Numbered from the stretch's first letter, positions 1-11,826 are shown. The stretch: DNA of 64,000 nucleotides from Siphonodentalium dalli (GCA_032622095.1 CP136063.1:211439982-211503981), one strand, 5' to 3'. Translations and numbers: made by a program. Notes: generated from the letters alone by a model not told the origin.

Positions 1-1905
1 TTACGTCTCTGGAACTCCGACTCATATTTGGTTATTAGGGCGACGGGCATTTCCACAGCCGACGTAATAAATGGTGTCCAAATATGGCGGGGGCAGTAAA
101 AGGTTGTAAGAATCGTAGTATTCAGTACAAAAGTTATAAATCTATAACATGATGCGAACGAATAATAAATATCGTCGATTGATAAAAACTCGGAGATGAT
201 GTCTCCTATAGATTTCGATGAGTATAATGAATTATGAATATGTCGCCTTTATTCTGAATTATAACATTTGTTGTGTTTCGCTATGAGTGGAAAATTATCA
301 ACACGTTATTTGACCTCTAATCTCCAAGTTAAATATAACCAATGTGAAAAGATTATCATGGCATGGCTTTTAAAAGAGCCTGCGAATTTTGGGTAATTTC
401 AAATGAGACACATTTCGATTAGCGAATAAACTATGACGCAATTTCCAACCTTGCATGGGTTCCAGTTGAAGGTACTCAATCCTATTCGGTGGTCCCAATG
501 TATGCAGATTCCAACAACAACAACAACAACATTTTTAGAAATGCCGTTTCAGTTATCAGAAAAATAATGCTAACCACTGTCAACTATAGTATAAAATTGC
601 CCGAAACGTGTTATTTATCAACATGTTGTTCGACGAAATTTGGCCTTATTATCTACACAAAGCCTCTTGAGTTATCCATCTTCATCCGCAATTTGGTCCG
701 AGACTTTTTTAAGACAAATAAGTCTCGATGGTGAAAAATAATATATTTCAAAAATCGATATCTAATGACTCTGAGCTTTGATAGGTGGGTTCCTCGACTC
801 GGATCAATTATTGTTTACCCCCGAAACAAAATAAATAGTAATTGAGGCGCTTAATCGGATTATACATCTTTAGCAATAATTATTGGACAGTTCCTAATAT
901 ACACGCGTATATATAGACAACTCACTTTGGTGGAACAATTATGTCACAAAACTGAAGTGAAATGTGACTGTATATAATGTATAATTACTGCCTGTGATGG
1001 AACATAATTATAAAGAACATATATGTATATTGATGATCAATTTATTCAACTATATATTAGGAGTCTACATGAATTTACAACCTGTAATGAGAGACTATTG
1101 TACCCACGTGTACCAGATTTCACGCTTAGTGGCTTCCGAACATTGAAATGCGAAAAACGATTTTGCCCTGCAATTTATATAATTATTATTATCAATGAAT
1201 TTTAGAGGAGAGAGGAAATCAATTTTTTAAAAAGAAGTCGGATGGCAATCGCGGATCATTTATTGTAGAGAAGAACGTGGTGCCACGATCTGGCAACTAA
1301 TGCACGATGCCATTATGAATATACACATAGATTGCATAGGAAATGGTTTATCACTATGCAAAAAAAAAAAGCAACTGAAGTTTACAACTCATCACTCAAA
1401 CCCCTCAAATACCGAAATACCGAAATACCGACCCGATCCGGTAAAATGTTTGCAGAACTAGTCCTGTTACGGTGGAAATGCGGGCAGCCCATTGTGGAAT
1501 CTTGGTACACGTTTAAACAAAATAAAACATCCTCTTGGTACGTCATACATGTATATGGACATATTAATGAAAGTACACAGTGAGTAGGCGTCGGTCGTAA
1601 AACATAAATAAATATATCAGGTATATAAAATATCAAAATAACAATATCATCATATAAAAAGATATGACTAGGTACAAATATACAAAATGTGTAAATTGTC
1701 AAAAGTGAGATTATCGGCATGGATGTACTGATTGATGGGGATGAGTAATGCCATTTCCAATCGCCATATTTGTTCTGTGCGGAAGACACAGGTTGTATAT
1801 ACAAAACTATGAAGAAAGAATAATTTGATATTTTCTCAACTAATTGCAATGTGATGAACACATGTTGGCAACAGGCCTATCGATAGTATCGCTCGCATAA
1901 TATGT
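1..1905. other. 3' flank of the otopetrin gene, no gene seen
   Basis: AT-rich sequence with only short chance frames on both strands (up to 159 residues on the minus strand at 1,382-1,861, with no recognisable domain). No repeat family shared with the rest of the window was noticed. Confidence 0.5.
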
Positions 1906-2166
1906 TAGCCCTTTCATGACTGGAGCTTCCTGAAATTTTGTGAAAACCGTGTGCCAATGCATTCTGTTTTATATGCGAGTCGCCCATAGGGCGCCTCACA
2001 TATATAAGAGGATACATTGGTCTAACAATATTTACCTTGATCTTGTAAGCCAGTGCATTCTCTTATATATGTGAGGCTTCCTATGGGAGACTCGCATATA
2101 TAAGAGAATGCACTGGCATATGGTCTTTAATGCTGCACCAGAACAGCTCCCGACATGAAAGGGTTA
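1906..2166. mobile_element. Double-hairpin MITE, CCCTTTCATG terminal-repeat version
   Basis: Bounded by TA on both sides. The ends are GCCCTTTCATG and CATGAAAGGGT. Inside are two adjacent hairpins whose arms carry the module GCCAATGCATTCTCTTATAT and its complement, with a short loop around CCCATAGGG. No coding capacity. It shares its hairpins, but not its outer ends, with the elements at 7.2, 9.2, 25.2, 27.8 and 61.6 kb. Arms are more diverged than in those copies, so this is an older insertion. Confidence 0.8.
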
Positions 2167-3732
2167 AATATATGGTATCTCTTCCGGGCCATAATTACAA
2201 AAATAACAACAACAGCATACGTTTTAATATAACACGATTGATTTCAAGACTAAAAATAGTTTTTGTTTTTTTTACTAAAATACAGATAACACTGAAGAAT
2301 GTTTATATTATTTGCCTATAGATACAGAAATAATAAAGTGTTTATTTCTGATCAAGTCGAGCGTAATTCGCGATGAAATATGTTAGTTGAAATGCCAGTT
2401 ACGAGATCGCCTATTCAAAGTTTATGTTCTAAAATAGTCCGTGAAACTATCCCACAATGTTGTATGTATTCTACCGGAAAAAATCTAAATTAATTAATAG
2501 AAGCAATTCCGGATTGTGTCTTAGATTTATTATTATTATTCTATAGCCCGGAATCGATATATCTGGTTAGAACGTTGTACACTATCTTGAACTTAACAAT
2601 CAGATGATTAAGAAATATAGATAACTCTATATTATATGCATCTTGTTAAAATGAGACGGCGATTGAGCTCAACCTATGGCAGAGAGGTAACTCTATTTGA
2701 AATATCCAATTGTCTATCAAACAATAATTCAGTTACCGCTCCTTAGCAGCCACCAGTTTCTGTTTGATGCGCGTCTTCAGTCGCATTGTTACCTATATAA
2801 AATGTTCCATGCAGTGTTTTCTAATTATTTTTTTCCTTATTATTTCTTCTTTCAAAACTAACGGAATGCATGTCTGTGATGCTAGTGAAGATATGGCTAA
2901 AAGTATGAATAGTAACTTAATACTTAACGTTCGTCAGTGTAATGGAGACCACAAACAATAATTTTTATATTTCATTGCAATGGTTTCATGTTCATATTGA
3001 ATATAATTGAGGCTAAATTATCATGAGTCATGTCATGAACACGTGATATAAGAGGTAATTTTCGATTGGATGGGATGACATATGCAAACATCACTTCAAT
3101 AGCGATAGTTTCACACAAAGATCATGATGCACGAGAGTTCCAGTGATATCAACTTCAACGGACGACAAACTATCACGAGAAGCCGCGTCACCGACGATTC
3201 TGTTGATGCTCTGTGTGTCAGTGTCGTGGTATAGAAGATAGTGTACTAGGATCTAATAGCGTCCGGTCATGCATTGACTATTATGCAACCGTCACAATTT
3301 TGAGACCCGGGCACCATTCCGTTTTAACACATCGGTACATAAATCCATGGTAGGTGGCATGATCTGCAGTGTGTGTGGTGTATTTCAAGGTTCATAGAGG
3401 GAACGGCAAAGTGATACATAGTTTGTATTTTTAAATTATTGACAAATGTTATCCAGGCTTGAGAATCACAACCAGCACCAGACGTTGATACACACGGATA
3501 CTGAATGTAATATTTCTATCTATGTTGATGTTTCAGTCCACTTGGGTTTGAGACATTTTTTTGAGCAGTATATATATCCGGACGGGATGCCAGATCTTCT
3601 TATCCCTCATGTCAAGAGAATATTAATCATAAATTGATGAACGTGAACCGTACTGGTTTGATGACGATGATGATCTTGTTGCCCTACAAATTGAGGTTGC
3701 CCGAATGAGCACTTCTTCCACCTAGTCTCACC
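2167..3732. other. 3' flank or 3' UTR of the otopetrin gene
   Basis: No coding exon recognised. A 65-residue frame on the plus strand (2,764-2,961) has a hydrophobic N-terminal run but no other support. On the minus strand the first AATAAA (plus-strand TTTATT) is near 2,526, so a long 3' UTR of about 1.2 kb is possible. Confidence 0.4.
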
Positions 3733-4622
3733 TCAAATCAGCTTCTCTTTCTGGTATGCTTGATACCATATTTTCGAAAAACATATTGCCGAATGAAACC
3801 TGAAGAAAATTAGCAGCGGCACGAACAAGTGTGTGATAATATTCCATGACAGGACACCATAGAATTGTTCGTAGATGTCTAGCATCATTGTCTTTTTCAT
3901 CTCAAACATACTGACTGCCCACAGTGCGATGTTGCTTACCAGAAGGAACGTGATAGCAGCACGTCCTGGCTTCGATAACATTTGTTCGTCATTGTCAGCG
4001 CATCTGCAAAGTCCATCCAGAACAAACACGGTTTGAAAGGTGACTTGAATGAACTCGATTGAGATGCACACGAGTGACAGGACTATAACTAGTACTGAAT
4101 CTGGCATACTACTAGCGATGGAAATCAGCGTGAATGCGAAATAAATGAAGCACCCACACAGTGCGATCAGCAGCAGGGTTGAATCCAATGATAGGAAATA
4201 CGATTCGACGAACTTCAGCTTGGATAGTCGGACGTATCCGAGAATCATTCCGAGCGCTGTGAATACGATGAGGGAGATCTGCGTGACGTAGAACACCTTG
4301 ACAGCCGTCGACGAATCACCAAGCCGACTTTCGAAAACGAAGAACGTTGCTATGGCAATCGCTGTTAGGACAGAGACCATCAATCCCAGGAACAGACCTT
4401 TGTTCGCTTTGTCGCAATCAAGGGAAGCTGCTCCATAGGGTGCGGAGCTGGTCAAGGACAGATGACTAGGCCATCGCTGCTTGACCTTGACACCAATGTA
4501 TTGGTACATTCGGTAGATAATACCGGCAGCAATGATACTATAAATGATGGTACATGGGAACAGATATGGAGATGCTGAGCGTCCTAGAGTTACTTCACCA
4601 TGGCAACTGTTGGCCATGAGAC
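3733..4622 (-). CDS. otop: Otopetrin-like proton channel, last exon (C-terminal half)
   Basis: Terminal coding exon of an otopetrin, a proton-selective channel family that forms dimers with 12 helices per subunit. An acceptor (TTCTGATTACAG) precedes it. Its first two bases complete a Gly codon begun in the exon at 5,309-5,453, and 295 residues follow to a TGA. Six to seven hydrophobic segments are visible: SPYLFPCTIIYSIIAAGIIY, GLFLGLMVSVLTAIAIATFF, FYVTQISLIVFTALGMIL, a segment around LLLIALCGCFIYFAF, one around VLVIVLSLVCISIEFI, AAITFLLVSNIALWAV and WNIITHLFVPLLIFF. Family hallmarks are the PGRAAITFLL...NIALW segment and the closing FRFHSAICFSKIW. The listed upstream Met (4,644) lies in the intron, so the exon is not a stand-alone gene. 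The C-terminus is short and complete, as is normal for the family. On the plus strand no TTTATT (minus-strand AATAAA) is seen until about 2,526, so the polyadenylation site is undefined. Confidence 0.93.
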
Positions 4623-5053
4623 CTGTAATCAGAAAGGAATACATGAGGTTTGAGATGTTTGGAATAATAGCAACTGAGTCTTATAAACGCTAAGCCGTAT
4701 AATTATCACATAATTTGAATACCCAACTATGTACTATGTTTCTTCAAGTATTCAGAATAAAGTCGCAAGTAGGACATCCAGTTTATCATGTCAGGAAAAA
4801 GTTTTAATTTGTTCATCTGAGGTAGTGACCAATTTTGAATGAGGATTTCACTGAATAAATGTTACATATGAAACAGTTGTCCGGGAATTAAAGTTGGTAT
4901 ATCATTGAACTGTCGTAACTGTCAATAGGCTAGGTAAATGATAAATTATCGATATAATTCTCGATATAACAAATGACATACTTTCAAAACAATCATTAGA
5001 ACATTCAGAAGTAAGTCTATAAACATGCCAAGTTAATTTGATTCATGTATAGT

Positions 5054-5258
5054 AATGCCCTAAATAATCGACTCCTTAACCACAGCAGAATTATAGGTAA
5101 CTTTTCAGGATTTAGTTGGAAATATGGCTTGTTGACAATCATCGGAAAGCTCTCACTGAGAACTTTCCGATGAATGGCAACAAGCCATATTACCGACTAA
5201 ATCCTGAAAAGTTACCCCAAATTCTGCTGTGGTTAAGGAGTCGATTATGTAGGGCATT
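5054..5258. mobile_element. 205-bp foldback element in intron 5
   Basis: Almost fully palindromic. The left arm starts AATGCCCTAAATAATCGACT and the right arm ends with its near-complement; each arm is about 90 nt with a small centre. A 71-residue frame across the right arm is a by-product. A shorter relative lies at 6,199-6,318. It lies about 50 bp downstream of the donor of the exon at 5,309-5,453. Confidence 0.8.
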
Positions 5259-5308
5259 CATGTACACATATCATGAGTCAGCTGAACTGGCTCGCGAAAG
5301 ACGCTTAC

Positions 5309-5453
5309 CGGAGGATACCATACTCTGGTAATTCTTCTGTCTGTATTCCGCTGCAGTTTCGTTAACGACTGTCACAATCCAGACACAGAGGTTGGTGGCC
5401 ATCAGATGCATCATCCCGAAACGCACACATGCCTTGTATCTATCGATGACCAG
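5309..5453 (-). CDS. otop: Otopetrin-like core exon 5 (TM5 region)
   Basis: 145-nt internal exon, too short for an ORF scan and broken by introns. The acceptor is TTATTTTCCAG and the donor is TCCTCCG followed by gtaagc. It enters in phase 0 after the Lys that ends the upstream exon and leaves in phase 1, which matches the last exon. The 48 codons read LVIDRYKACVRFGMMHLMAT, then NLCVWIVTVVNETAAEY. This corresponds to the otopetrin segment in which a basic stretch (RYK...RFG) leads into a helix with H, N and W (MHLMATNLCVW). The following intron is only 686 bp. It contains a 205-bp foldback element whose edge lies about 50 bp from this exon's donor. Confidence 0.92.
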
Positions 5454-6198
5454 CTGGAAAATAATAAGACAGGTTTCAAAATAATCGTTGCTTTGTTCAG
5501 ACTGGAAGGAATGAAGTGTGTATCACTCTGCTAACGCCAATCCCGAAACTCTTAACCCTGGCGGTTTGAAAATTCAAATGCAAACGCATAATCACTGGTG
5601 CGACTAAGCAGGGTAAATGGGCAAACCCAATGCAGAGTTTACGCCCCTTGATGACTAGGTAAGACCGCTGCTATCGGCGACATTTTACCCACATTTTGTG
5701 GAATTCCGCGATATTAATATATCTACCAAGCGGACAGAGCAACACGTTGTCCTTATCAAGCACACACAATATCGAACACAATTTGTGTGATTTCGTACAT
5801 TATATAAGTTTGGAAAGTCCCTCTAGAACGAAGGAACTATATTACGAAACGGTAGTATTTGGTTCTCCGATTATGGTATCACCACAAAAGTCTAAACACA
5901 CATGGACGACAACATGCGTGGCAAGTCAAACACAAGAGTTCAAATTTGCTGCCATTTTGCTAAGGAGCGTGCGCAAATCGTCAACAAAACTACCTCTCTA
6001 ATTCTCCATTATATGTCAATAAGATTTTAGTGACAAAATTTTTCTCAAAGCACATATAGGAAATTTTATTTTGGGGCGATCGATACCGTCATTTTGGCTG
6101 AAAAAGCCCGCGCTAAATATAGAAAATCACAAACTAGTACCCAGCCCGTGACAGAGTTAGAAGGGAAGTTTAACTGTTAAATTGCTCTCTGGTACAGT

Positions 6199-6318
6199 AT
6201 TGCCCTAAGTAATGACTCTTTAACTACAGCAGAATTATGGTTAACTTTTCAGGATTTAGTCGGAAATATGGCTTGTTGCCATTCATCGGAAAGCTCTCGG
6301 CGATTACTTAGGGCATTA
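6199..6318. mobile_element. Deleted copy of the foldback element
   Basis: Ends with TTGCCCTAAGTAAT and ATTACTTAGGGCA. The body matches the left arm of the element at 5,054-5,258 (GGATTTAGTCGGAAATATGG), but most of the right arm is missing. Confidence 0.7.
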
Positions 6319-6341
6319 CTGTAGGTTAATGGGTTTTGAAA

Positions 6342-7075
6342 TATGTTCTACCAAACACAGTCCAGCAGCGGAAGTACTCAAAATTTAATGACAAACACTG
6401 AAAGTAGCGGCATTCGTGTTTGAGGGGTTTTCAAATGGGTACATAATGTACGTAGCCATTGTCAACCAAAATAGAAGCCAACAGAAGTTGAATTATTGTC
6501 TATTCCATAACATTTACACTGTCGTCTCGGTTGTATTTTAATGCTAATACAACCATTCGAAATCACGATTCCACTATATGATTTCCAAGCAGTGTTCGCC
6601 AGCTTACATTGACTCCGCCAGCTAGAGAGAATTCAGTATACACATATTGTTGTAAACTACAGTAAAAATAACTTTAAACGCTGTTTAACCTGTCCGCAAT
6701 ATGCATGTACATATCTTCAATGCTAACATTGATAAAATAATATTTATGTACTGGAAGGCAGTTACCAGACAATATAACTATATATGTGCACGAGGCTGCA
6801 TGAGTGGCAATTTATATCTACCTCAGTTTTAAATGTATTCTATGTGTTTATATGAAATTTCTAGAGTTGTACCCAAGGCAACCGATAAGTAATTTAAACT
6901 GCCATTTAAAATCTTGGAGCAGCTGATAAAACAGAGGCGAATGATTACCCACCTCTGATTATCTCGGGGTCCCAATTTCCGCATAGATTGTTGGTATCAA
7001 CATCCTCATATAACAGTTAAACAAATCACCCCATCGATATACAAACTCATATAAACCGCGTTAAATATAGAAAAT
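6342..7075 (+). repeat. Local duplication, copy A
   Basis: Matches 7,607-8,096 and then 8,569-8,755 (copy B) at high identity, starting at TGTTCTACCAAACACAG and ending near CACCCCATCGATATACAAAC. Copy A lacks both the double-hairpin MITE at the left edge of copy B and the 472-bp segment inside copy B, so it records the state before both insertions. Non-coding. Confidence 0.8.
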
Positions 7076-7156
7076 CACAGACTAGTATACCCAGCCGGCG
7101 ACAGAGTTAGGAGGGATCATGGAGTATGACTGGTGCGCTCTCGTGGTTTTGAAATA

Positions 7157-7606
7157 TGTGACCCGCCATATCAAATCCAGTCGTAAGTCGGGATTTTTTT
7201 TACCCTGTGCCAATGCATTCTCTTATATATGCGAGTCGACCATAGGTCGCCTCGCATATATAAGAGAATGCATTGGCCTAACAATTTTAATAATTTGTTC
7301 TTGTATTCTTTAACAATTTTATAATTTCACCCATACATAGCCCCAGACAAACATGAGCAGACAACACTCTTCTATATGCTTCTATATATGTGTGGGGCTC
7401 CCTGCAGGGTAATGGATGTTTTTTTATTTTATGTCCTAAAAATTGTAAGAAACATTTATTTAAAAAAAATGATAAAAAATTGTTAGGCCAGTGCATTCTC
7501 TTATATATGCGAGACGACCTATGGTCGACTCGCATATATAAGAGAATGCTTTGGCACAGGGTAAACCAATCCCGACTTACGACTGGATTTGATATGGCGG
7601 GTCACA
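7157..7606. mobile_element. Double-hairpin MITE, TGTGACCCGCC terminal-repeat version
   Basis: Outer inverted repeats of about 40 nt (TGTGACCCGCCATATCAAAT and complement) flank two copies of the GCCAATGCATTCTCTTATAT hairpin module or its derivatives. The insertion duplicated TA: the related sequence at 6,338-6,360 has the uninterrupted site GAAATATGTTCTACC. Length is 450 bp with no coding capacity. TA target, size and TIR architecture fit a non-autonomous Tc1/mariner-like element (inference). Confidence 0.88.
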
Positions 7607-8755
7607 TATGTTCTACCAAACACAGGACAACAGCGGAAGTATTCAAATGACAAAAACTGAAAGTAGCGGCATTTGTGTTTGAGGGGTTTTCAAATGGCAA
7701 CATAATGTACGTAGCCATTGTCAACCAAAATAGAAGCCAAAAGAAGTTGAAGAACATACAATGTTGTCTCGGTTGTATTTTGATGCTAATACAAACATTC
7801 GAAATCACGATTCCACTATATGATTTCCAAGCAGTGTTCACCAGCTTACATTGACTCGCCAGCTAGAGAGAATCGTACACATATTGTTGTAAACTACAGT
7901 AAACATAACTTTAAACGCTGTTTAACCTGTCCGCAATATGCATGCACATATCTTCAATGATAACATTGATAAAATAATTTTTATGTACTGGAAGGCAGTT
8001 ACAAGAAAATATAACTGTGTGCACGACTCACGAGGCTGCACGAGTGGCAATTTATATCTACCTCAGTTTTAAATGTATTCTATGTGTTTATATGAAATAT
8101 GCATGTTTCTATATGGACAAATCTTATCTATCTACAATCAAGTGCACATTCGTGATGAATAAATGATGAAATGACAACATATTCTTGCATCAAAAGATCA
8201 AATCGTCAGATTGCCGTCACAGCAAGTATACCAGCCAAACTGGCTACTTCAGACGATAGGGTAAACAACAACTGGAGCCCTTACTCAGTGCTCAATGTTC
8301 CTGACCCCAAAGTTTACACACAGACAGACTCTTCACCTCAGCCTACCTCGGCGAGAGACGACATAAGCCGATAGCAAGGGGCAAAGAATAACATCCAATC
8401 TCCATCTCCAAGAAAGCTTTGTCAGAAAATAGCAGCGTTTGTTTTCATTAGATTCCAGTTGATAGCTCAGCTCCAGGCATAATACTTGGCTTGGAAAGAA
8501 TAACAGTATTTTGTTCGGTAAACATAGGAATCCGTCTACATGGGAGATATAGACAGTGGTGCATCGTTGTACCCCAAGGCATCCGATAAGTAATTTAAAC
8601 TGCCATTTAAAATCCTGAAGCAGCTGATAAAACAGCGGTGAATGATTACCCACCTCTGATGATCTCGGGGTCACAATTTCCGCATGAGATTGTTGGTATC
8701 AACATCCTCATATAACAGTTAAATAAATCACCCCATCAATCTACAAACTCATATA
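7607..8755 (+). repeat. Local duplication, copy B, interrupted by a 472-bp segment
   Basis: Second copy of 6,342-7,075. The match is continuous to TATATGAAAT at 8,098, is interrupted by 8,097-8,568, and resumes at GTACCCCAAGGCATCCGATA. Non-coding. Confidence 0.8.
8097..8568 (+). repeat. 472-bp segment, identical copy 1
   Basis: By eye identical to 11,355-11,826 over its whole length, including a 67-residue frame (MTTYSCIKRSNRQIAV...). No terminal repeats or target duplication are obvious. The frame has no recognised domain and I do not call it a gene. Confidence 0.85.
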
Positions 8756-9091
8756 CACTCGCAAGGAGATCAAAGACCGCGATTAGTATATAAAATCATA
8801 GGTCTTCAAAAATTAATTTCCCACAGCTGTCGTTGGCTCGGGTCCAATTTGAATTCGAACCCTTGTGAATGTTATTCATCATTCTTAAATCGGATCCCAG
8901 ATAAGTTAGCAGAAACCTATACTATCAATATGAGTTCATCAGAATCTGATGTGGGTGTGATATATCAGCTTGCCTTGGGATTACTTGTACTTTACGTACC
9001 GGTTCGGGGAGTACACATATACATAGCAAAGTATATGATGCGCCGTATACAAGTCTCCAGAATTGATAATATAAATAAGATTATTACATCT

Positions 9092-9189
9092 TTATAGACT
9101 TGTTGTGAAATTTCAATCACGCGCTTCTGACCCTTCTAGGGGTCTTTACACTTGAAGCTCGTGAATAAAATTTCACAACAAGTCTATAA
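9092..9189. mobile_element. 98-bp hairpin element
   Basis: Arms TTATAGACTTGTTGTGAAAT and complement flank a centre that itself folds (GACCC...GGGTC). Reads as a small foldback insertion. No coding capacity. Confidence 0.65.
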
Positions 9190-9230
9190 CGGTGTTACAA
9201 TCTTATGTATATTACATATACATAAACATA

Positions 9231-9628
9231 TAACCCTTTACCCAACAAACCGGCCAAAAACGCCCAAATAAGGCTTCAACAGCCTAAAATATCTTCGGTC
9301 TGTCTCAATAGAACCATACAAATATGGATATCGTTGGAACCGGCTCCTTGACCACATTGTGATGGTTACAGTTATGCCCTGTGCCAATGCATTCTCTTGT
9401 ATATGCGAGTCGACCATAGGTCGCCTCGCATATATAAGAGAATGCATTGGCCTAAAATAAATATATTTTTAACACTTTTTACCATTTTTTCTTACATTCT
9501 TTAACAATTTTATAATTTTTAATGTGTTAAGCCAATGCATTCTCTTATATATGCGAGGCGACCTATGGTCGACTCGCATATATAAGAGAATGCATTGGCA
9601 CAGGGCCGTTCTGTTGGGTAAAGGGTTA
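9231..9628. mobile_element. 398-bp double-hairpin MITE, ACCCTTTACCCAACA version, copy 1
   Basis: TA-flanked, with ends ACCCTTTACCCAACA and TGTTGGGTAAAGGGT. Two long hairpins, each with arms of about 28 nt (GCCAATGCATTCTCTTATAT), are inverted copies of one another around an AT-rich centre (TTAACACTTTTT). Between the left end and the first hairpin is a unique segment with TCTTCGGTCTGTCTCAATAG. Near-identical copies lie at 25,168, 27,794 and 61,582. Confidence 0.9.
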
Positions 9629-9811
9629 ATAGCATAGGACTACAGTCCTGGTGTTTTTTTGTTGTTGGAATTACTATTGATCTCCCGGAGGATCTTTGGT
9701 GAGTTAATTTACAGCTTACCTCCATGTCATCGCCGATACAACTGACAAGCTATGTGAGTTGTTTTTGCATGGGTTTGAATGGTCTAAGGATGTCACTCCT
9801 CTAAATCCTGT

Positions 9812-10180
9812 ACACCACTTAACAGATGGGATGAATCCGGCGTACCAGTTAACAGATGGGGTGAATTCTGAATACCAGTTAACAGAGGGGGTGAATCCTG
9901 AATACCAGTTAACAGATGGGGTGAATCCCGAATACCAGTGAACATAGTGGGTGAATCGTGAATACCAGTTAACAGATGGGGTGAATCATCCCGACAATCA
10001 ACAGAGGGGGTGAATCGTGAATACCAGTTAACAAAGTGGTGAATCCTGATACCACACAGTTAACCGAGCCTGAATACCATTTAACAGAGAGGGTGTATCC
10101 TGAATACCATTTAACTGAGGGGTGAATCATGAACACCAGTTAACAGAGTGGATTAATCCTGAATAGAAGTTAACAGAGCC
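9812..10180 (+). repeat. 30-bp tandem repeat
   Basis: About twelve decaying copies of a unit like AACAGATGGGGTGAATCCTG followed by AATACCAGTT. The first four copies keep a reading frame (YQLTDGVNPE repeats), but later copies have indels, so it is a minisatellite in the intron and not a coding repeat. Confidence 0.85.
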
Positions 10181-10660
10181 AATTTGGACAAGAAATTACT
10201 GTCGGTCTGTCGATATCGTGAATGAATCAAGACGCAGCATTTGTCATAGACTGACATTCAAATTAGTTCTATTAAATTTGACAGCCCATACCAGAGAATA
10301 ATGTTCATACGTTGAGTAGTGGGTATGCAATATACACTTACTGTCACTTGATGGTAAACTACTTATATATTGTTGAATGTTTTCCGAACGAAAGGGCGAT
10401 TAATGTACCCAACACAGCTCGCATCTCAATATTTTAAGGGAATGGCGATACCCTAATCGCAACTTTGCACAATCCCTTATCCACCACTATCTCGGTATGA
10501 TGACACGTGTATCAAGCCCGACACACATATCAATATCGTAGGTTACATATGGGATTAAACAAGAACCTTGCATAAATTGCATCTTTTCAAGATCCCTTAT
10601 CCACCACTATCTCGGCATGAAGACGAGATTCTGCCCTGCTAGACTAACAGACTAACATAC

Positions 10661-10821
10661 CTTGTGGTTCTTGAACAGGAAGAATGTCTGAAAGAACGTG
10701 AACAGCAGGTGTGCTACGTAGACTGGGATGAAGATCACGCTTCTGCATCCCTTGGTGATGTCGCTCTCGAAGTATGACGCGATGTGGAACCCGTCTAGGC
10801 TGATGCTGCCCAAACTGAATG
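10661..10821 (-). CDS. otop: Otopetrin-like core exon 4 (TM3-TM4)
   Basis: 161-nt internal exon. The acceptor is CTTCTCGTTGCAG and the donor CACAAG followed by gtatgt. Two bases (CA) complete an Ala codon begun in the exon at 17,502-17,829, and 53 codons then run to a phase-0 donor. The peptide starts FSLGSISLDGFHIASYFE, continues with CRSVIFIPVYVAHLLF and ends TFFQTFFLFKNHK. This matches the otopetrin pattern of helix 3 ending near a Phe-Glu, a conserved CR, then helix 4 with a Phe-rich TFxQ...FxF end. Codon phase and homology agree on both sides, so the boundaries are firm. No ORF of 60 residues exists here, so a simple ORF scan misses the exon. Confidence 0.92.
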
Positions 10822-11112
10822 CTGCAACGAGAAGATGAAGAAATGTTACACGGGATGATTATATGGATGAAAGCAAACGGGTAAACACGCGTTACGATAT
10901 ATAGAGTTCGATTTCATTCGACCAAACCACCTCCTTCATTTATTGAACACATGGTTGTGTAATTAAAAGGACTTCAAAACTGGCGTTTGCTGGTTTTATA
11001 TTGACTAACGGCGTTTATCATATAATGCAGGGAAGGCTGAGGTAGACGTGTTAATTGAACTTCCTCCATTATAATTTATCCGCATAACAGTCAGGGTATG
11101 GCATGCAACATA

Positions 11113-11440
11113 CAATGTTGCCTCAAGTTGATACCTCTATACTAATCCCTGGCCGAAACCTGATGTAACATGAACCAGTAATGTTTCATATATGCATGCT
11201 GTTTCTATATGGATAAATCTTATCTAGAATCACGTGCACATTCGCGTGAATAAAGGATGAAATGACAACATCATGGGCAATGTTTCCTCAAGTTGATACC
11301 TCTATGCTAATCCCTGGCCCAAACATGATGTAACATGAACAAGTAGTGTTTCGTATATGCATGTTTCTATATGGACAAATCTTATCTATCTACAATCAAG
11401 TGCACATTCGTGATGAATAAATGATGAAATGACAACATAT
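11113..11440 (+). repeat. Tandem duplication of about 170 bp leading into the 472-bp segment
   Basis: Two copies of a unit running from CCTCAAGTTGATACCTCTAT to GATGAAATGACAACAT, at about 11,113 and 11,284. The second copy runs directly into the segment that is repeated at 8,097. Confidence 0.7.
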
Positions 11441-11826
11441 TCTTGCATCAAAAGATCAAATCGTCAGATTGCCGTCACAGCAAGTATACCAGCCAAACTG
11501 GCTACTTCAGACGATAGGGTAAACAACAACTGGAGCCCTTACTCAGTGCTCAATGTTCCTGACCCCAAAGTTTACACACAGACAGACTCTTCACCTCAGC
11601 CTACCTCGGCGAGAGACGACATAAGCCGATAGCAAGGGGCAAAGAATAACATCCAATCTCCATCTCCAAGAAAGCTTTGTCAGAAAATAGCAGCGTTTGT
11701 TTTCATTAGATTCCAGTTGATAGCTCAGCTCCAGGCATAATACTTGGCTTGGAAAGAATAACAGTATTTTGTTCGGTAAACATAGGAATCCGTCTACATG
11801 GGAGATATAGACAGTGGTGCATCGTT
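11355..11826 (+). repeat. 472-bp segment, identical copy 2
   Basis: Identical by eye to 8,097-8,568. Here its left part belongs to a local tandem duplication, so this site is more likely the source and 8,097 the derived copy (inference). Confidence 0.8.

Noticed and set aside
2764-2961. 65-residue frame with a hydrophobic, signal-peptide-like start
   Set aside because: No second exon, motif or conserved pattern visible; cannot be separated from chance in AT-rich DNA.
8171-8374. 67-residue frame present identically at 8,171 and 11,429
   Set aside because: Identity reflects the duplicated 472-bp DNA; no domain or initiation or splice context supports a gene.
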